From Mycobacterium sp. E2733 (lineage in GTDB: Bacteria > Actinomycetota > Actinomycetes > Mycobacteriales > Mycobacteriaceae): a stretch of 64,000 nucleotides of DNA. The notes beneath the pieces are model-generated. The model made no database searches. It saw only the letters and a list, made by a program, of their open reading frames with translations, and was not told where the DNA came from. Every line of letters starts with the position of its first letter. Positions within the stretch are counted from its first letter, which is position 1. Position numbers and translations under genes: made by a program. The stretch spans positions 36,997 to 100,996 of the forward strand of contig NZ_LZJZ01000131.1 of the NCBI RefSeq assembly GCF_001667585.1, read 5' to 3'. This document shows, piece by piece, positions 51,889-60,944 of the stretch.

Positions 51889-53208
51889 TCAATGCGGTAC
51901 GGGCGTGTAATGCGCCGCGTCGCTGGTGAATTCGGGTTTGCCGTAGGTCGCCAGCCGTAGCTTGAGGAGCCCGATGACGTAGGCGTCGGTGATCTCTCGA
52001 AGCACGGGGACGCGGCTGGCGTGGCTCACGGCGGTGAAACGCCCGATGATGAAGGGCGCGGTGAGGGCGACGCGCATGAGGTCCGTCGGCCCCATCGAGA
52101 CTCCCATGGCTTCGGCGATCTCACGATTCCCATTGCAGAAGGTGCGAACGAAAGTAAGCTTGCTGAAACTCTTTTCGACCGCTTCGGCGCAACGGTCGAA
52201 AAGAGTGGTGTCGGGGCGCAAGTAGGCCGCCATCGTTCCGCGGACGAGTTCTTGGCAGATGCTGTCGAAACCGTCGCGCAGCAGTGCCGAACGCGCGTGC
52301 ATGACGTGGATGATGTCGGCCGGTTCCGCAGGTAGCAGTTCTTCCGGTAGGCCGAGCAAAAAGCAACGATACCTGGCGAATTCGACCACGGCGCGCTCCT
52401 CGGCGGTGAACTCGGTCCGGCCCTGTTGGCGCGCCTTGCGGGCAAGCAGGTACTGGCCGATCATTCCGGCAGGCATCTGGTCGACCTGCGGCACGGGCAT
52501 GCCGTACACGGCGGCATCCCACTTGTCCGATTTCTTGAGGGCGTTGTAGCGGACCATCGAGTGCATCAGCCGGACCATGGCGGCCGCCTCAAAACCGGGG
52601 CCGAAGCGGTCCAGCGCACCGGGCAGCGTGGTGACGGCGAAGAAACTGGCGGTTTCGTTTACCCGGCGGGCGGCCCGCTTGCCCGATAGTGCGCCGGTGA
52701 GGGCCATCGGCAGCGCGGCGTAGGTGTTGGTGAAGGTCGCGATGAAGGCCCCCCGCGTGATGAAGGGGGCCAACAGCGCTGCGGGGATCCGCTCTTGGCG
52801 GGCGCCCTCACGGACCAGGTCGAAGTCGATCCATTCCGGGGTGGCCTCCATGGCGGCGATGAACGAAACCAGCTCCGGGGGGGCGTCGGGCACCGCCTCG
52901 ATTCCCTCTCGGCAGGCCGTCTTGAGCATGTCGATCAGCTGGGCGACGCTGTGCGAGGCCATGAGTGCCGCATAGGGGTCGGCGACGACGTCGCCGAGCA
53001 GGGTGGCCGTGCTCATCAGCTCGACCACTCGGTCGTCTTCTAGGATCGGTGCGCGGTCGGCGATCCAGGCGGGCAGAGCCGAGTCGACGTCGGGCTCCGT
53101 GGCCAGACGGTCCGGCTGCCGGTCGAAGTCGAAGTCTCCATACAGGTCGGGCTGCAATTCACGCTGGCTGCGGACTCGCTCGGCGAGTTCGGGGTAGTAC
53201 GTGACCAT
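51889..53208 (-). CDS. MpaB/DUF2236-family oxygenase-like protein
   Basis: 439 aa. Family pattern visible: ITRGAFIATFTNTYAALPMALTG, VNETASFFAVTTLPGALDRFGPGFEAA, MVRLMHSMVRYNALKKS (conserved R and H), WDAAVYGMPVPQVDQ and a C-terminal helix pair. The group includes the rubber oxygenase Lcp and the fungal MpaB; Lcp is a b-type haem enzyme. Substrate unknown. ATG 53208 follows GGGAGG. It diverges from a TetR gene across a dyad operator, so repression by that TetR is likely. Confidence 0.8.
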   Translation of the reverse strand: MVTYYPELAERVRSQRELQPDLYGDFDFDRQPDRLATEPDVDSALPAWIADRAPILEDDRVVELMSTATLLGDVVADPYAALMASHSVAQLIDMLKTACREGIEAVPDAPPELVSFIAAMEATPEWIDFDLVREGARQERIPAALLAPFITRGAFIATFTNTYAALPMALTGALSGKRAARRVNETASFFAVTTLPGALDRFGPGFEAAAMVRLMHSMVRYNALKKSDKWDAAVYGMPVPQVDQMPAGMIGQYLLARKARQQGRTEFTAEERAVVEFARYRCFLLGLPEELLPAEPADIIHVMHARSALLRDGFDSICQELVRGTMAAYLRPDTTLFDRCAEAVEKSFSKLTFVRTFCNGNREIAEAMGVSMGPTDLMRVALTAPFIIGRFTAVSHASRVPVLREITDAYVIGLLKLRLATYGKPEFTSDAAHYTPVPH

Positions 53209-53221
53209 CGCTGCCTCCCAG

Positions 53222-53262
53222 TAACTAACAGTTCGTGAGCAATACTCACAAGTTGTTAGTTA
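53222..53262. promoter_or_regulatory. 41-bp dyad operator between oxygenase and TetR genes
   Basis: Outer arms TAACTAACA (53222-53230) and TGTTAGTTA (53254-53262) are perfect inverted repeats, and inner arms GTGAG (53235-53239) and CTCAC (53245-53249) are also perfect, all centred on 53242. It ends at the ATG 53262, 14 bp from the minus-strand gene. Nested arms suggest two TetR dimers. Binding would cover both promoters. Confidence 0.75.
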
Positions 53263-53273
53263 TGCTGTCAAGC

Positions 53274-53876
53274 ATGAGCGCGGGCAACCCGAAGCGGCGC
53301 ATGACCGCCGAAGGCCGGCGCGAGCAGATCCTCGACGTCACGCACGCGATCGTCGACGCCGAGGGGTTTCACGCGGCCACGCCGAACCGGATCGCCGAGG
53401 CGGCCGGCATCAATCGGTCGTTGATCTATCAGCTGTTCGGTGACCCGGCGGGACTCTTCGTCGCACTGATCGACCGGGAGGCGGCCCGGGCCGGCGCCCA
53501 GTTCGCCGACGCGGTGTCGGGGTTGGATGCCGTCGCCGAGGACCAATCGCTCGTCGTCGCGTTCGACGGCGTCCTGGCCGCGGTCGACGCCCACCCGGCA
53601 ACGTGGCGACTGTTTCTGTTCCCGCCGCAGGGCGCTCCACCGGAGTTGTATGCGCGGCTGGCTCAATCGCAGGCCGTCGTGTTGCAGTTCTTCGTCACCG
53701 AATTGCTGCGCATCAATCCCAACGTGCACGACCCCGAATACACCGCGCGGATCCTGCACGCCGCCGGACGCGAATTGCTGCAGCTGCACCTCAGTGAGCC
53801 GCAGACCGCGACCGTGGAACGCTTGCGCACTTTCGTACGGCGATTGGGCTCCGACGTCATGAGCCGCACCGGATGA
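53274..53876 (+). CDS. TetR-family regulator
   Basis: 200 aa from ATG 53274 (MSAGNPKRRMTAEGRREQIL). Helix-turn-helix: ATPNRIAEAAGINRSLIYQLFGDPAGLF; the C-terminal ligand domain starts about residue 70. An in-frame ATG at 53262 is an alternative, and the transcript may be leaderless because no ribosome-binding site precedes either. Expected to bind the dyad operator just upstream and repress itself and the MpaB-family gene. It is convergent with pgi, 6 bp between stops. Confidence 0.85.
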   Translation: MSAGNPKRRMTAEGRREQILDVTHAIVDAEGFHAATPNRIAEAAGINRSLIYQLFGDPAGLFVALIDREAARAGAQFADAVSGLDAVAEDQSLVVAFDGVLAAVDAHPATWRLFLFPPQGAPPELYARLAQSQAVVLQFFVTELLRINPNVHDPEYTARILHAAGRELLQLHLSEPQTATVERLRTFVRRLGSDVMSRTG

Positions 53877-53882
53877 GGGCTG

Positions 53883-55547
53883 TCAGCTGGTGCGGCCGCG
53901 TTCCATCCGGTAGCGGCGGACCAGCGCGTCGGTCGAGCTGTCGGACTGCGGGGCCGGCGAACTATCTGAAGTGATCACCGGCAGCAGCGCTTTCGCCTGG
54001 GTTTTGCCGAGCTCCACGCCCCACTGGTCGAACGAGTCGATGCCCCAGACGACTCCCTCGGTGAAGACCTGATGCTCGTAGAGCGCGATCAGTTGGCCCA
54101 GCACCGACGGGGTGAGCCGGTCGGCCAGGATCGAGGTCGACGGCCGGTTGCCGGGCATCACCTTGTGCGGCACGATGTCGGCCGGCGTGCCTTCGGCGGC
54201 GATCTCCTCGGCGGTTTTGCCGAACGCCAGCACCTGGGTCTGGGCAAAGAAGTTGCTCATCAGCAGGTCGTGCATGCTGCCGGTGCCCTCGACTGTGGGC
54301 AGGTCGTCGAGGGGCTGGCTGAAGCCGATGAAGTCGGCCGGCACCAGCCGGGTGCCCTGATGCAGCAACTGGTAGAAGGCATGCTGGCCATTGGTTCCCG
54401 GCTCGCCCCAGAAGATTTCGCCGGTGTCGGTGGTGACCGCGGTGCCGTCGGCGCGCGTCGACTTACCGTTCGATTCCATGGTCAGCTGCTGTAGATAGGC
54501 AGCGAACCGCGCCAAGTCGTTGGAGTAGGGCAGCACCGCGCGCGATTGGGCGCCCATGAAATTGGAGTACCACAGCCCGATCAGCCCGAGCAGCGCCGGC
54601 GCGTTGGACTCCAGCGGGGCGGTCTTGAAATGCCGGTCCACGATGTGGAATCCGGACAGGAAATCGGCGAAGGCCTCCTTGCCGATGGCGGCCATCACCG
54701 AGAGGCCGATCGCCGAATCGACGGAGTACCGCCCGCCGACCCAGTCCCAGAAGCCGAACATGTTGTCGGTGTTGATCCCGAAGTCGTCGACGAGGCGCTT
54801 ATTGGTGGAGACCGCCACGAAATGCTTGGACACTGCGGCGTCGCCGAGCGCGTCGGTCAGCCAACGGCGCGCGGCGGTCGCGTTGGTCAACGTCTCGAGC
54901 GTGGAGAACGTCTTCGACGCCACGATGAAAAGCGTTGTGGCGGGGTCTAAGTCGGCCAGTGTGGCGATGAGGTCGGCCGGGTCGACGTTGGACACGAAGC
55001 GGGCGGAAATCCCGGCGTCGGCGTAGTGGCGCAACGCCTGGTACACCATCACCGGACCGAGGTCCGAGCCGCCGATGCCGATGTTGACCACGGTGCTGAT
55101 TCTTTTTCCGGTGGCCCCGCTCCATTCACCGCTGCGTAACCGGTCGGTGAAGGCGCCCATCCGGTCCAGCACGGTGTGCACGTCCTCCACGACGTTGTGG
55201 CCGTCGACGATCAGTTCGGCGTCGCGGGGCAGTCGCAGCGCGGTGTGCAATACCGCCCGGTCTTCCGAGACGTTGATGTGCGCTCCTGCGAACATCTGGT
55301 CGCGGCGCTCTTCGAGGTTCGCCGTCCGTGCGAGATCGATCAGCAGTCGCAGCGTCTCTCGGGTGATGCGGTGTTTGCTGTAGTCGATGTAGAGGTCGCC
55401 GACCGAGACGGTGAGTTCGCGACCGCGGTCGGGATCCTCGTCGAAGAATTGGCGCAGATGGGTCGCGCCGATGTGTTCGTGATGCCTGCGCAGGGCGTCC
55501 CACGCTGGGGTGGCGGTGATGTCGGGGAGGCTTTGCACGGAGGTCAT
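53883..55547 (-). CDS. pgi: Glucose-6-phosphate isomerase
   Basis: 554 aa (Rv0946c, 553 aa). It interconverts glucose-6-phosphate and fructose-6-phosphate in glycolysis and gluconeogenesis. Signatures: NIGIGGSDLGPVMVYQAL, SKTFSTLETLTNATAAR (phosphate loop), WDWVGGRYSVDSAIGLS (PGI signature 1) and EPGTNGQHAFYQLLHQG (signature 2, with the catalytic Glu and His), then WGVELGKTQAKALLP. Single gene. A tandem REP-like repeat lies in the spacer upstream. Confidence 0.96.
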   Translation of the reverse strand: MTSVQSLPDITATPAWDALRRHHEHIGATHLRQFFDEDPDRGRELTVSVGDLYIDYSKHRITRETLRLLIDLARTANLEERRDQMFAGAHINVSEDRAVLHTALRLPRDAELIVDGHNVVEDVHTVLDRMGAFTDRLRSGEWSGATGKRISTVVNIGIGGSDLGPVMVYQALRHYADAGISARFVSNVDPADLIATLADLDPATTLFIVASKTFSTLETLTNATAARRWLTDALGDAAVSKHFVAVSTNKRLVDDFGINTDNMFGFWDWVGGRYSVDSAIGLSVMAAIGKEAFADFLSGFHIVDRHFKTAPLESNAPALLGLIGLWYSNFMGAQSRAVLPYSNDLARFAAYLQQLTMESNGKSTRADGTAVTTDTGEIFWGEPGTNGQHAFYQLLHQGTRLVPADFIGFSQPLDDLPTVEGTGSMHDLLMSNFFAQTQVLAFGKTAEEIAAEGTPADIVPHKVMPGNRPSTSILADRLTPSVLGQLIALYEHQVFTEGVVWGIDSFDQWGVELGKTQAKALLPVITSDSSPAPQSDSSTDALVRRYRMERGRTS

Positions 55548-55556
55548 AGTTCGACC

Positions 55557-55662
55557 CTAGTGACGGTCGCAAGCGCGGCGCTGCCGGGCGCTGCGGGCCG
55601 TCACCATCTGCTCTAGTGACGGTCGCAAGCGCGGCGCTGCCGGGCGCTGCGGGCCGTCACCA
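55557..55662. repeat. Two copies of a 50-bp hairpin repeat, period 56 bp
   Basis: Copies at 55557-55606 and 55613-55662 are identical over 50 bases. Each has the inverted arms GTGACGG and CCGTCAC with a GC-rich loop containing GCGCGGCGCTGCCGGGCGCT. The core resembles the intergenic repeat at 63027-63102. It is a REP-like element between pgi and the chorismate mutase gene. Confidence 0.85.
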
Positions 55663-55672
55663 GCCAGGGGCC

Positions 55673-56005
55673 TCAGTGGCCGAGCCGGCCCCTGCCCAAC
55701 CGCAGCAGCAGGATCGCGAGGTCCTTGCCGTCGGGACCGAGCTCGCTGTAGCGCTCGATGACCTTCATTTCGCGGCTGTGCACCAGCCGCGTGCCGCCGG
55801 ATGCCATCCGGACCTTACCGATCGCCTGCGAAACCTCGGTTCGCCGCTTCACCGCGGCGAGGATGTCGGCGTCCAACCGGTCGATCTCGTTTCGCAAGTC
55901 GTCGATGCTCAACTCGTCGGCGTCGGCCGTCTGTGGGGTTTCCACCGTCTCAACCTTCATCTCTGCTGACTTCGCATTCTCGGGATGTGGGGGTTGTGGT
56001 CTCAT
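55673..56005 (-). CDS. aroQ: Chorismate mutase, AroQ-delta type
   Basis: 110 aa; Rv0948c, 105 aa as recalled, has the same C-terminal two thirds. It converts chorismate to prephenate for Phe and Tyr. Visible: IDRLDADILAAVKRRTEVSQA (Arg of the active site), MASGGTRLVHSREMKVIERY and the tail LRLGRGRLGH. In M. tuberculosis this intracellular enzyme is weak alone and is activated by the DAHP synthase AroG through the C-terminal tail. The first 35 residues are variable. The leader upstream carries two terminator-like hairpins on this strand. Confidence 0.93.
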   Translation of the reverse strand: MRPQPPHPENAKSAEMKVETVETPQTADADELSIDDLRNEIDRLDADILAAVKRRTEVSQAIGKVRMASGGTRLVHSREMKVIERYSELGPDGKDLAILLLRLGRGRLGH

Positions 56006-56031
56006 CCGGTTTCGGGCCTCACAAAAGAGAC

Positions 56032-56065
56032 GAGCCCCGGTCTGCGGAAGCGGACCACGGGGCTC
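56032..56065 (-). terminator. Hairpin followed by T-run in the chorismate mutase leader
   Basis: On the minus strand the stem GAGCCCCG pairs with CGGGGCTC. An inner stem GTCCGC/GCAGAC (one G-U) closes the loop TTCC. On this strand the hairpin is followed within five bases by TTTT. It ends 26 bp before the chorismate mutase start. Could end an upstream transcript or attenuate the gene. Confidence 0.55.
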
Positions 56066-56110
56066 TGACGAAAGCAGCTAGACCACGGGGACCGGTAACC
56101 GGTACCCGTA

Positions 56111-56146
56111 GAAAAATCGGCGGCAGTTCCGTGTGGAAGGCTGCCG
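56111..56146 (-). terminator. Intrinsic terminator-like hairpin, minus strand
   Basis: On the minus strand CGGCAG, a CC bulge, TTCC, loop ACAC, GGAA, CTGCCG form a 10-bp stem (56121-56146), then CCGATTTTT (56112-56120). This is a rho-independent terminator shape, rare in mycobacteria. It lies about 105 bp upstream of the chorismate mutase start, so a minus-strand transcript from 56150-56560 would end here. Confidence 0.6.
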
Positions 56147-56560
56147 ACGGCACTGCGCGCTGAGCACTAAACGAGTGTGCCACTACAAACGGCTCCCATG
56201 CAAAAAGGTGCTCGTGAGCTGGCCATTACAGGGTCGACGCGCCGGGCGAGGACAGCCCGGCGTCCGTCGCGGCGACACCCATGCCGGGGCTGCTGGTCGG
56301 CGCGGATTCCATTAACACGGCGCGAAATTCGGTGTTATAGCGGATTGTGCGAGATTGACGGCGACGCAAACTCGGGCGGTGATTATGACTCGCTTTTATA
56401 CTCGAGTCTAATTACGGCCCATTTTCAAATGGGGGCGCATTCGATTGCGAAACGCGGTTTTCGCGGGCCCGTTTCTGCCCGGCGGAGGGCGGCCGGGGCA
56501 CTAGCCTGGTGGCACGCCTGGGCGCGTTGCGTCGGTGGGCGGCGGTAAGTTTGGACCAAC
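56147..56560. other. Gene-free spacer between chorismate mutase leader and uvrD1
   Basis: About 410 bp with no convincing gene. An AT-rich part near 56380-56430 contains TATACT (56397-56402), possibly a -10 element for uvrD1, without a well-spaced -35. A ten-codon minus-strand frame (MGAVCSGTLV) ends near 56170 just before the terminator-like hairpins and could be a leader peptide, but it lacks a clear ribosome-binding site. Confidence 0.4.
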
Positions 56561-58894
56561 ATGAGTGTGTACGCAACCGATGCCAACGTAGCCTCCGACG
56601 CAGATCAGTTGCTCGAAGGCCTCAATCCGCAACAGCGCCAGGCGGTGGTGCACGAGGGCTCGCCGCTGCTGATCGTGGCGGGGGCCGGATCCGGCAAGAC
56701 CGCGGTGCTGACGCGCCGCATCGCCTATCTGATCGCGGCGCGCGGCGTGGGGGTCGGCCAGATCCTGGCCATCACTTTCACCAACAAGGCCGCCGCCGAG
56801 ATGCGCGAACGGGTGGTGCGGCTGGTCGGCAACCGGGCCCGCGCGATGTGGGTGTCCACCTTTCACTCGACGTGTGTGCGGATCCTGCGCAACCAGGCCT
56901 CGTTGATCGAAGGCCTCAATTCCAACTTCTCAATCTACGACGCCGACGATTCCCGCCGCCTGCTGCAGATGATCGGGCGCGACATGGGGCTCGACATCAA
57001 GCGCTACTCGCCGCGGCTGCTGGCCAACGCCATCTCCAACCTGAAGAACGAGCTGATCGACCCCGCGGAGGCGGTGGCGAAACTGACGGACGACTCCGAC
57101 GACCTGGCGCGCACCGTGGCGTCCGTTTACGGCGAATACCAGCGTCGGCTGCGCGCGGCCAACGCGCTGGACTTCGACGACCTGATTGGCGAAACCGTTG
57201 CGGTGCTGCGGGCCTTCCCGCAGATCGCCCAGCATTACCGGCGGCGGTTCCGCCACGTCCTGGTCGACGAGTATCAGGACACCAACCACGCTCAGTACGT
57301 GCTGGTGCGCGAACTCGTCGGCCACGACGCCACGGAGTCGCCCGACGAGGTCCCGCCGGCGGAGCTCTGTGTGGTCGGTGACGCCGACCAGTCGATCTAT
57401 GCGTTCCGAGGCGCCACCATTCGCAACATCGAGGACTTCGAGCGCGACTATCCGGACGCTATAACCATTCTGCTGGAACAGAATTACCGCTCCACACAGA
57501 ACATCCTGTCGGCGGCCAACTCGGTGATCGCCCGCAACTCCGGGCGCCGGGACAAACGGCTCTGGACCGACGCCGGCGCCGGCGAATTGATCGTCGGCTA
57601 TGTCGCGGACAACGAGCATGACGAGGCCAGATTCGTCGCCGAGGAGATCGATGCGCTCGCCGACCGCGGCGAGATCACCTACAACGACGTGGCGGTGTTC
57701 TACCGCACCAACAACTCGTCGCGGTCGTTCGAAGAGGTGTTCATCCGCGCCGGCATTCCCTACAAAGTCGTTGGGGGAGTGCGGTTTTACGAGCGCAAAG
57801 AGATTCGCGACATCGTCGCCTATCTGCGGGTGCTGGACAACCCCGGCGATGCGGTCAGCATGCGGCGCATTCTGAACACCCCCCGGCGGGGCATCGGGGA
57901 TCGTGCCGAGGCGTGCGTGGCGGTGTACGCGGAGAACACCGGCTCAAGTTTCGCCGATGCGCTCGTGGCCGCGGCCGAAGGCAAAGTGCCGATGCTGAAT
58001 TCGCGCGCGGAGAAGGCGATCGCCGGGTTCGTCGAGCTGCTCGACGAGCTCAGGGGCCGCCTGGATGAGGATCTCGGCGATCTGGTCGAGTCGGTGCTCG
58101 AACGTACCGGATATCGGCGCGAACTGGAATCCTCCACCGATCCGCAAGATCTGGCCCGCTTGGACAACCTCAACGAACTCGTCAGTGTGGCACATGAATT
58201 CAGCACCGACCGGGCCAACGCCGCCGCGCTGGACGAGTCATTGCAGGCCCCGGACGACGAAGACGTGCCGGACACCGGTGTGCTCGCGGAATTCTTGGAG
58301 CGCGTCTCGTTGGTTTCCGACAGCGACGAAATTCCCGATAACGGCGCCGGCATGGTCACCCTGATGACGCTGCACACCGCCAAGGGGCTGGAGTTCCCGG
58401 TGGTATTCGTCACCGGCTGGGAGGATGGGATGTTCCCGCACATGCGGGCGCTGGACGACCCGACCGAACTGTCCGAGGAGCGGCGGCTGGCCTACGTCGG
58501 CATCACCCGCGCCCGTCAGCGGCTGTATTTGAGCAGGGCCATCGTTCGGTCCTCATGGGGGCAGCCGATGCTGAACCCGGAATCGCGCTTCCTGCGGGAG
58601 GTTCCGCAGGAACTCATCGAGTGGCGCCGCACCGCACCAACTCCGTCGTTCAGCGCGCCGGTGAGCGGCGCCGGCCGGTTCGGCGCGCCGCGCGCGGCTC
58701 CGACCCGCTCGGGCGCGGGCAAGCGCCCACTGCTCGTGCTCGAGCCCGGCGACCGGGTGACTCACGACAAGTACGGTCTTGGCCGCGTCGAAGAGGTTTC
58801 GGGGGTCAACGAATCAGCCATGTCGCTCATCGATTTCGGCAGCGCCGGGCGGGTCAAGCTGATGCACAACCACGCCCCGATCAGCAAGCTTTAG
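56561..58894 (+). CDS. uvrD1: UvrD/PcrA-type DNA helicase UvrD1
   Basis: 777 aa (Rv0949, 771 aa). Superfamily 1A 3'-5' helicase for nucleotide excision repair and, in mycobacteria, NHEJ through Ku. Motifs: AGAGSGKTAVLTRRI (Walker A near residue 46), ITFTNKAAAEMRERV (Ia), VDEYQDTNHAQY (DExx, II), GDADQSIYAFRGA (III), QNYRSTQNI (IV), TLHTAKGLEFPVVF (V) and YVGITRARQRLYL (VI). A Tudor-like C-terminal domain (PGDRVTHDKYGLGRVEEVSG) binds RNA polymerase in PcrA. Single gene. Confidence 0.95.
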   Translation: MSVYATDANVASDADQLLEGLNPQQRQAVVHEGSPLLIVAGAGSGKTAVLTRRIAYLIAARGVGVGQILAITFTNKAAAEMRERVVRLVGNRARAMWVSTFHSTCVRILRNQASLIEGLNSNFSIYDADDSRRLLQMIGRDMGLDIKRYSPRLLANAISNLKNELIDPAEAVAKLTDDSDDLARTVASVYGEYQRRLRAANALDFDDLIGETVAVLRAFPQIAQHYRRRFRHVLVDEYQDTNHAQYVLVRELVGHDATESPDEVPPAELCVVGDADQSIYAFRGATIRNIEDFERDYPDAITILLEQNYRSTQNILSAANSVIARNSGRRDKRLWTDAGAGELIVGYVADNEHDEARFVAEEIDALADRGEITYNDVAVFYRTNNSSRSFEEVFIRAGIPYKVVGGVRFYERKEIRDIVAYLRVLDNPGDAVSMRRILNTPRRGIGDRAEACVAVYAENTGSSFADALVAAAEGKVPMLNSRAEKAIAGFVELLDELRGRLDEDLGDLVESVLERTGYRRELESSTDPQDLARLDNLNELVSVAHEFSTDRANAAALDESLQAPDDEDVPDTGVLAEFLERVSLVSDSDEIPDNGAGMVTLMTLHTAKGLEFPVVFVTGWEDGMFPHMRALDDPTELSEERRLAYVGITRARQRLYLSRAIVRSSWGQPMLNPESRFLREVPQELIEWRRTAPTPSFSAPVSGAGRFGAPRAAPTRSGAGKRPLLVLEPGDRVTHDKYGLGRVEEVSGVNESAMSLIDFGSAGRVKLMHNHAPISKL

Positions 58895-59006
58895 CCGCCT
58901 GGCGGCTGCGGACCATTAGACGATTCGGGAATTTGATATCGCGGGTGATATCGGATTTGAAAGTCGCCTAATAGTCGGCCTCGGCCCGCATCCGCTTAGG
59001 CGCGGG

Positions 59007-59573
59007 TCAGGCCTCCAGCCAGCGTTTGGTTCGCGGGTGCATCGCCAGCACCACGCTGGCGATCGGGAGCAGCGGGAGCAGGTGCACTACCCATGCAACA
59101 CGGGCACCGGCGATGAACACACCCACATAGGTCAGCACCGCGACCACCGCGCCGGCCACGATGAGGTAGCGCCCAAAAGGCCGGTGCTGCAGCAGCATGA
59201 TCACGCCGGAAATGGTGGTTAGGGCGAACACCAGGGCCAGGAACGCGACGGCGATGCAAAACAGGCGGTCGGTCCGCCACCAGCCGGCGATCAGGTCGGT
59301 CGCGACCACCGACGTGGCCCAACCACTGATGATGCTGACAGCGCAGGCGGCGACGGCCGTCCGGCCGCTCGGCTCACCGAAAGTGGCCGGGCGTCCCGCG
59401 CGAGCGACGCCCTGGTACGGCGGTGGCTGTGGAGGGATGAGGCTGGTCGGGGATTCCGTGGTGATGGGGACCGGCCCCGTAGGTGCGCGGCGGATGATCC
59501 GCGTCTTGGAGTCCGACGGCGACGTGGACTCGGGCGGCTGCGGACCGGAAGGCGGTTGATTCGGCTCGGTCAC
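59007..59573 (-). CDS. Membrane protein with Pro-rich N-terminus, four helices
   Basis: 188 aa from GTG 59573, one base after the stop of the M23 peptidase gene. Residues 1-75 are Pro/Ser-rich and cytoplasmic. Four membrane helices follow: VAACAVSIISGWATSVVATDLI, LFCIAVAFLALVFALTTISG, YLIVAGAVVAVLTYVGVFIAG and VVHLLPLLPIASVVLAM. No catalytic residue stands out. Coupled to the M23 gene, so possibly a cell wall-related function. ATG 59606 would overlap the M23 gene. Confidence 0.72.
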   Translation of the reverse strand: MTEPNQPPSGPQPPESTSPSDSKTRIIRRAPTGPVPITTESPTSLIPPQPPPYQGVARAGRPATFGEPSGRTAVAACAVSIISGWATSVVATDLIAGWWRTDRLFCIAVAFLALVFALTTISGVIMLLQHRPFGRYLIVAGAVVAVLTYVGVFIAGARVAWVVHLLPLLPIASVVLAMHPRTKRWLEA

Positions 59574-59574
59574 C

Positions 59575-60696
59575 TCAACCAGCGTAGTTACCGACCATAA
59601 GACCACGCTTAGCGAGCCATGGGACGGGGTCTATCCGTTCGGTACCGCCCTGGAGCACCTCGAAGTGCAGGTGCGGGCCGGTGGAATTACCGCGGTTGCC
59701 CATGGTGGCGATCTGGTCGCCGGCCATCACACGCTGGCCGACGCTGACCAGCGTCGTGTTGACGTGGCCGTAGAGCGTGACCGTGCCGTCGGCGTGGCGG
59801 AGCTTGACCAGCGCCCCATAGCCGGCGGCCGGCCCGGAGTCGATGACGACCCCGTCGGACACCGCATAGATCGGTGTGCCGATCGAGTTGGCCAGGTCGA
59901 TGCCGGCGTGCAGCACTCCCCAGCGGTAACCGAAATTCGAGGTGAAGATGCCCTTCGTCGGCATCACGTAGAGCGGCTGCTGCAAACGCGCCTCACGCTG
60001 AGCGCGATCGTTGGCGTAGGCGACGCCCTTGGCGAGCTCCTGGTTATGCAGGGCGGCGGTCGCCGCCGGCTCGAGTGCGACCACCTGCGGGCCTCGGATG
60101 GTGTTGGCGTTGCCCGACCCGCCGGTGAGCGCCGACGCGTTCGCGGTCAGCACGGCCTCGGTCTTGGGGGTGTCGGCATGGCTGGTGGCGGTGTGGGCCG
60201 CCGCGGCGGCCGCGCCGGCGGCCATGGCCGAGATCAGCAGGCGACCCCGTGCCGCGCTGGTCGGCTCCTTGCGATGCTGCCCACCGCGTCGAGCCACACC
60301 GACGACGTCGTGCGCGCGACCGATACGCGGCCCGGTCGCGGACCCGACCACCACACGCGGCAACACCTCGGTGACCGGCGCGGCCAGCCACAGCGGGGCC
60401 GGGTCGTCGGCGTCGTTCAGATCGTCGAGCTCGGGAGCCAGCAAGACCTGCGCTTCGTTGTCGAAGGTCGAGTCGTTGCTGTAGTCGAGGTCGCCGAGGT
60501 CGCTGACCTCGTCGCGCCAATCCAGGTCATCGAAGTCGAAGCCGTCGAGCGGGAGGATCTCGGTAACTTCGTTGCGGTGGGGCTCAATCCCTCGGCCGCC
60601 GGCCGCGCGGCCAACCCGCACCACACCTGCTGTTTCAGCAGTAAAAGGAGCCAAACGATGCTGGGGCAAGCTGAAATGTCCTCGTATCGTGACCAT
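59575..60696 (-). CDS. M23-family metallopeptidase (LytM), Rv0950c-like
   Basis: 373 aa. Residues 1-130 are an acidic, disordered region (EILPLDGFDFDDLDWRDEV), then an Ala-rich single helix at about 150-165 (LLISAMAAGAAAAAA) that probably spans the membrane. The LytM domain at about 250-365 has SNFGYRWGVLHAGIDLANSIG (zinc His and Asp), GHVNTTLVSVGQRV and NSTGPHLHFEVLQGG (HxH). M23 enzymes cleave peptidoglycan peptide bridges or act as amidase activators. Rv0950c (332 aa) is the equivalent. It is co-transcribed with the membrane protein gene. Confidence 0.87.
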   Translation of the reverse strand: MVTIRGHFSLPQHRLAPFTAETAGVVRVGRAAGGRGIEPHRNEVTEILPLDGFDFDDLDWRDEVSDLGDLDYSNDSTFDNEAQVLLAPELDDLNDADDPAPLWLAAPVTEVLPRVVVGSATGPRIGRAHDVVGVARRGGQHRKEPTSAARGRLLISAMAAGAAAAAAHTATSHADTPKTEAVLTANASALTGGSGNANTIRGPQVVALEPAATAALHNQELAKGVAYANDRAQREARLQQPLYVMPTKGIFTSNFGYRWGVLHAGIDLANSIGTPIYAVSDGVVIDSGPAAGYGALVKLRHADGTVTLYGHVNTTLVSVGQRVMAGDQIATMGNRGNSTGPHLHFEVLQGGTERIDPVPWLAKRGLMVGNYAG

Positions 60697-60944
60697 ACCG
60701 TTATCTGGACCCTAGGACGGTATCCGCTGACGTGCGGAACTGGCAACCTCGTCGCGCAATCCGATTGAAATTGTGATTTGGGTCACGAACCGGGTATGCC
60801 GGGATGCCGTGAGTTGTGCCACATCGCCGGACGCGCCGGTAAGGGCCGGTAGGAGGGTCGATACAGTTCGTCCGTGCGAGTTGCCGAACGCGGCACCGCC
60901 CATCAAGAGGCCTAGTTGTTGAGTCGAGCGAAGACAGAGAGTCC

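Noticed and set aside
55557..55662. CRISPR array
   Set aside because: Only two units with 6-bp spacing and internal hairpins; no cas genes.
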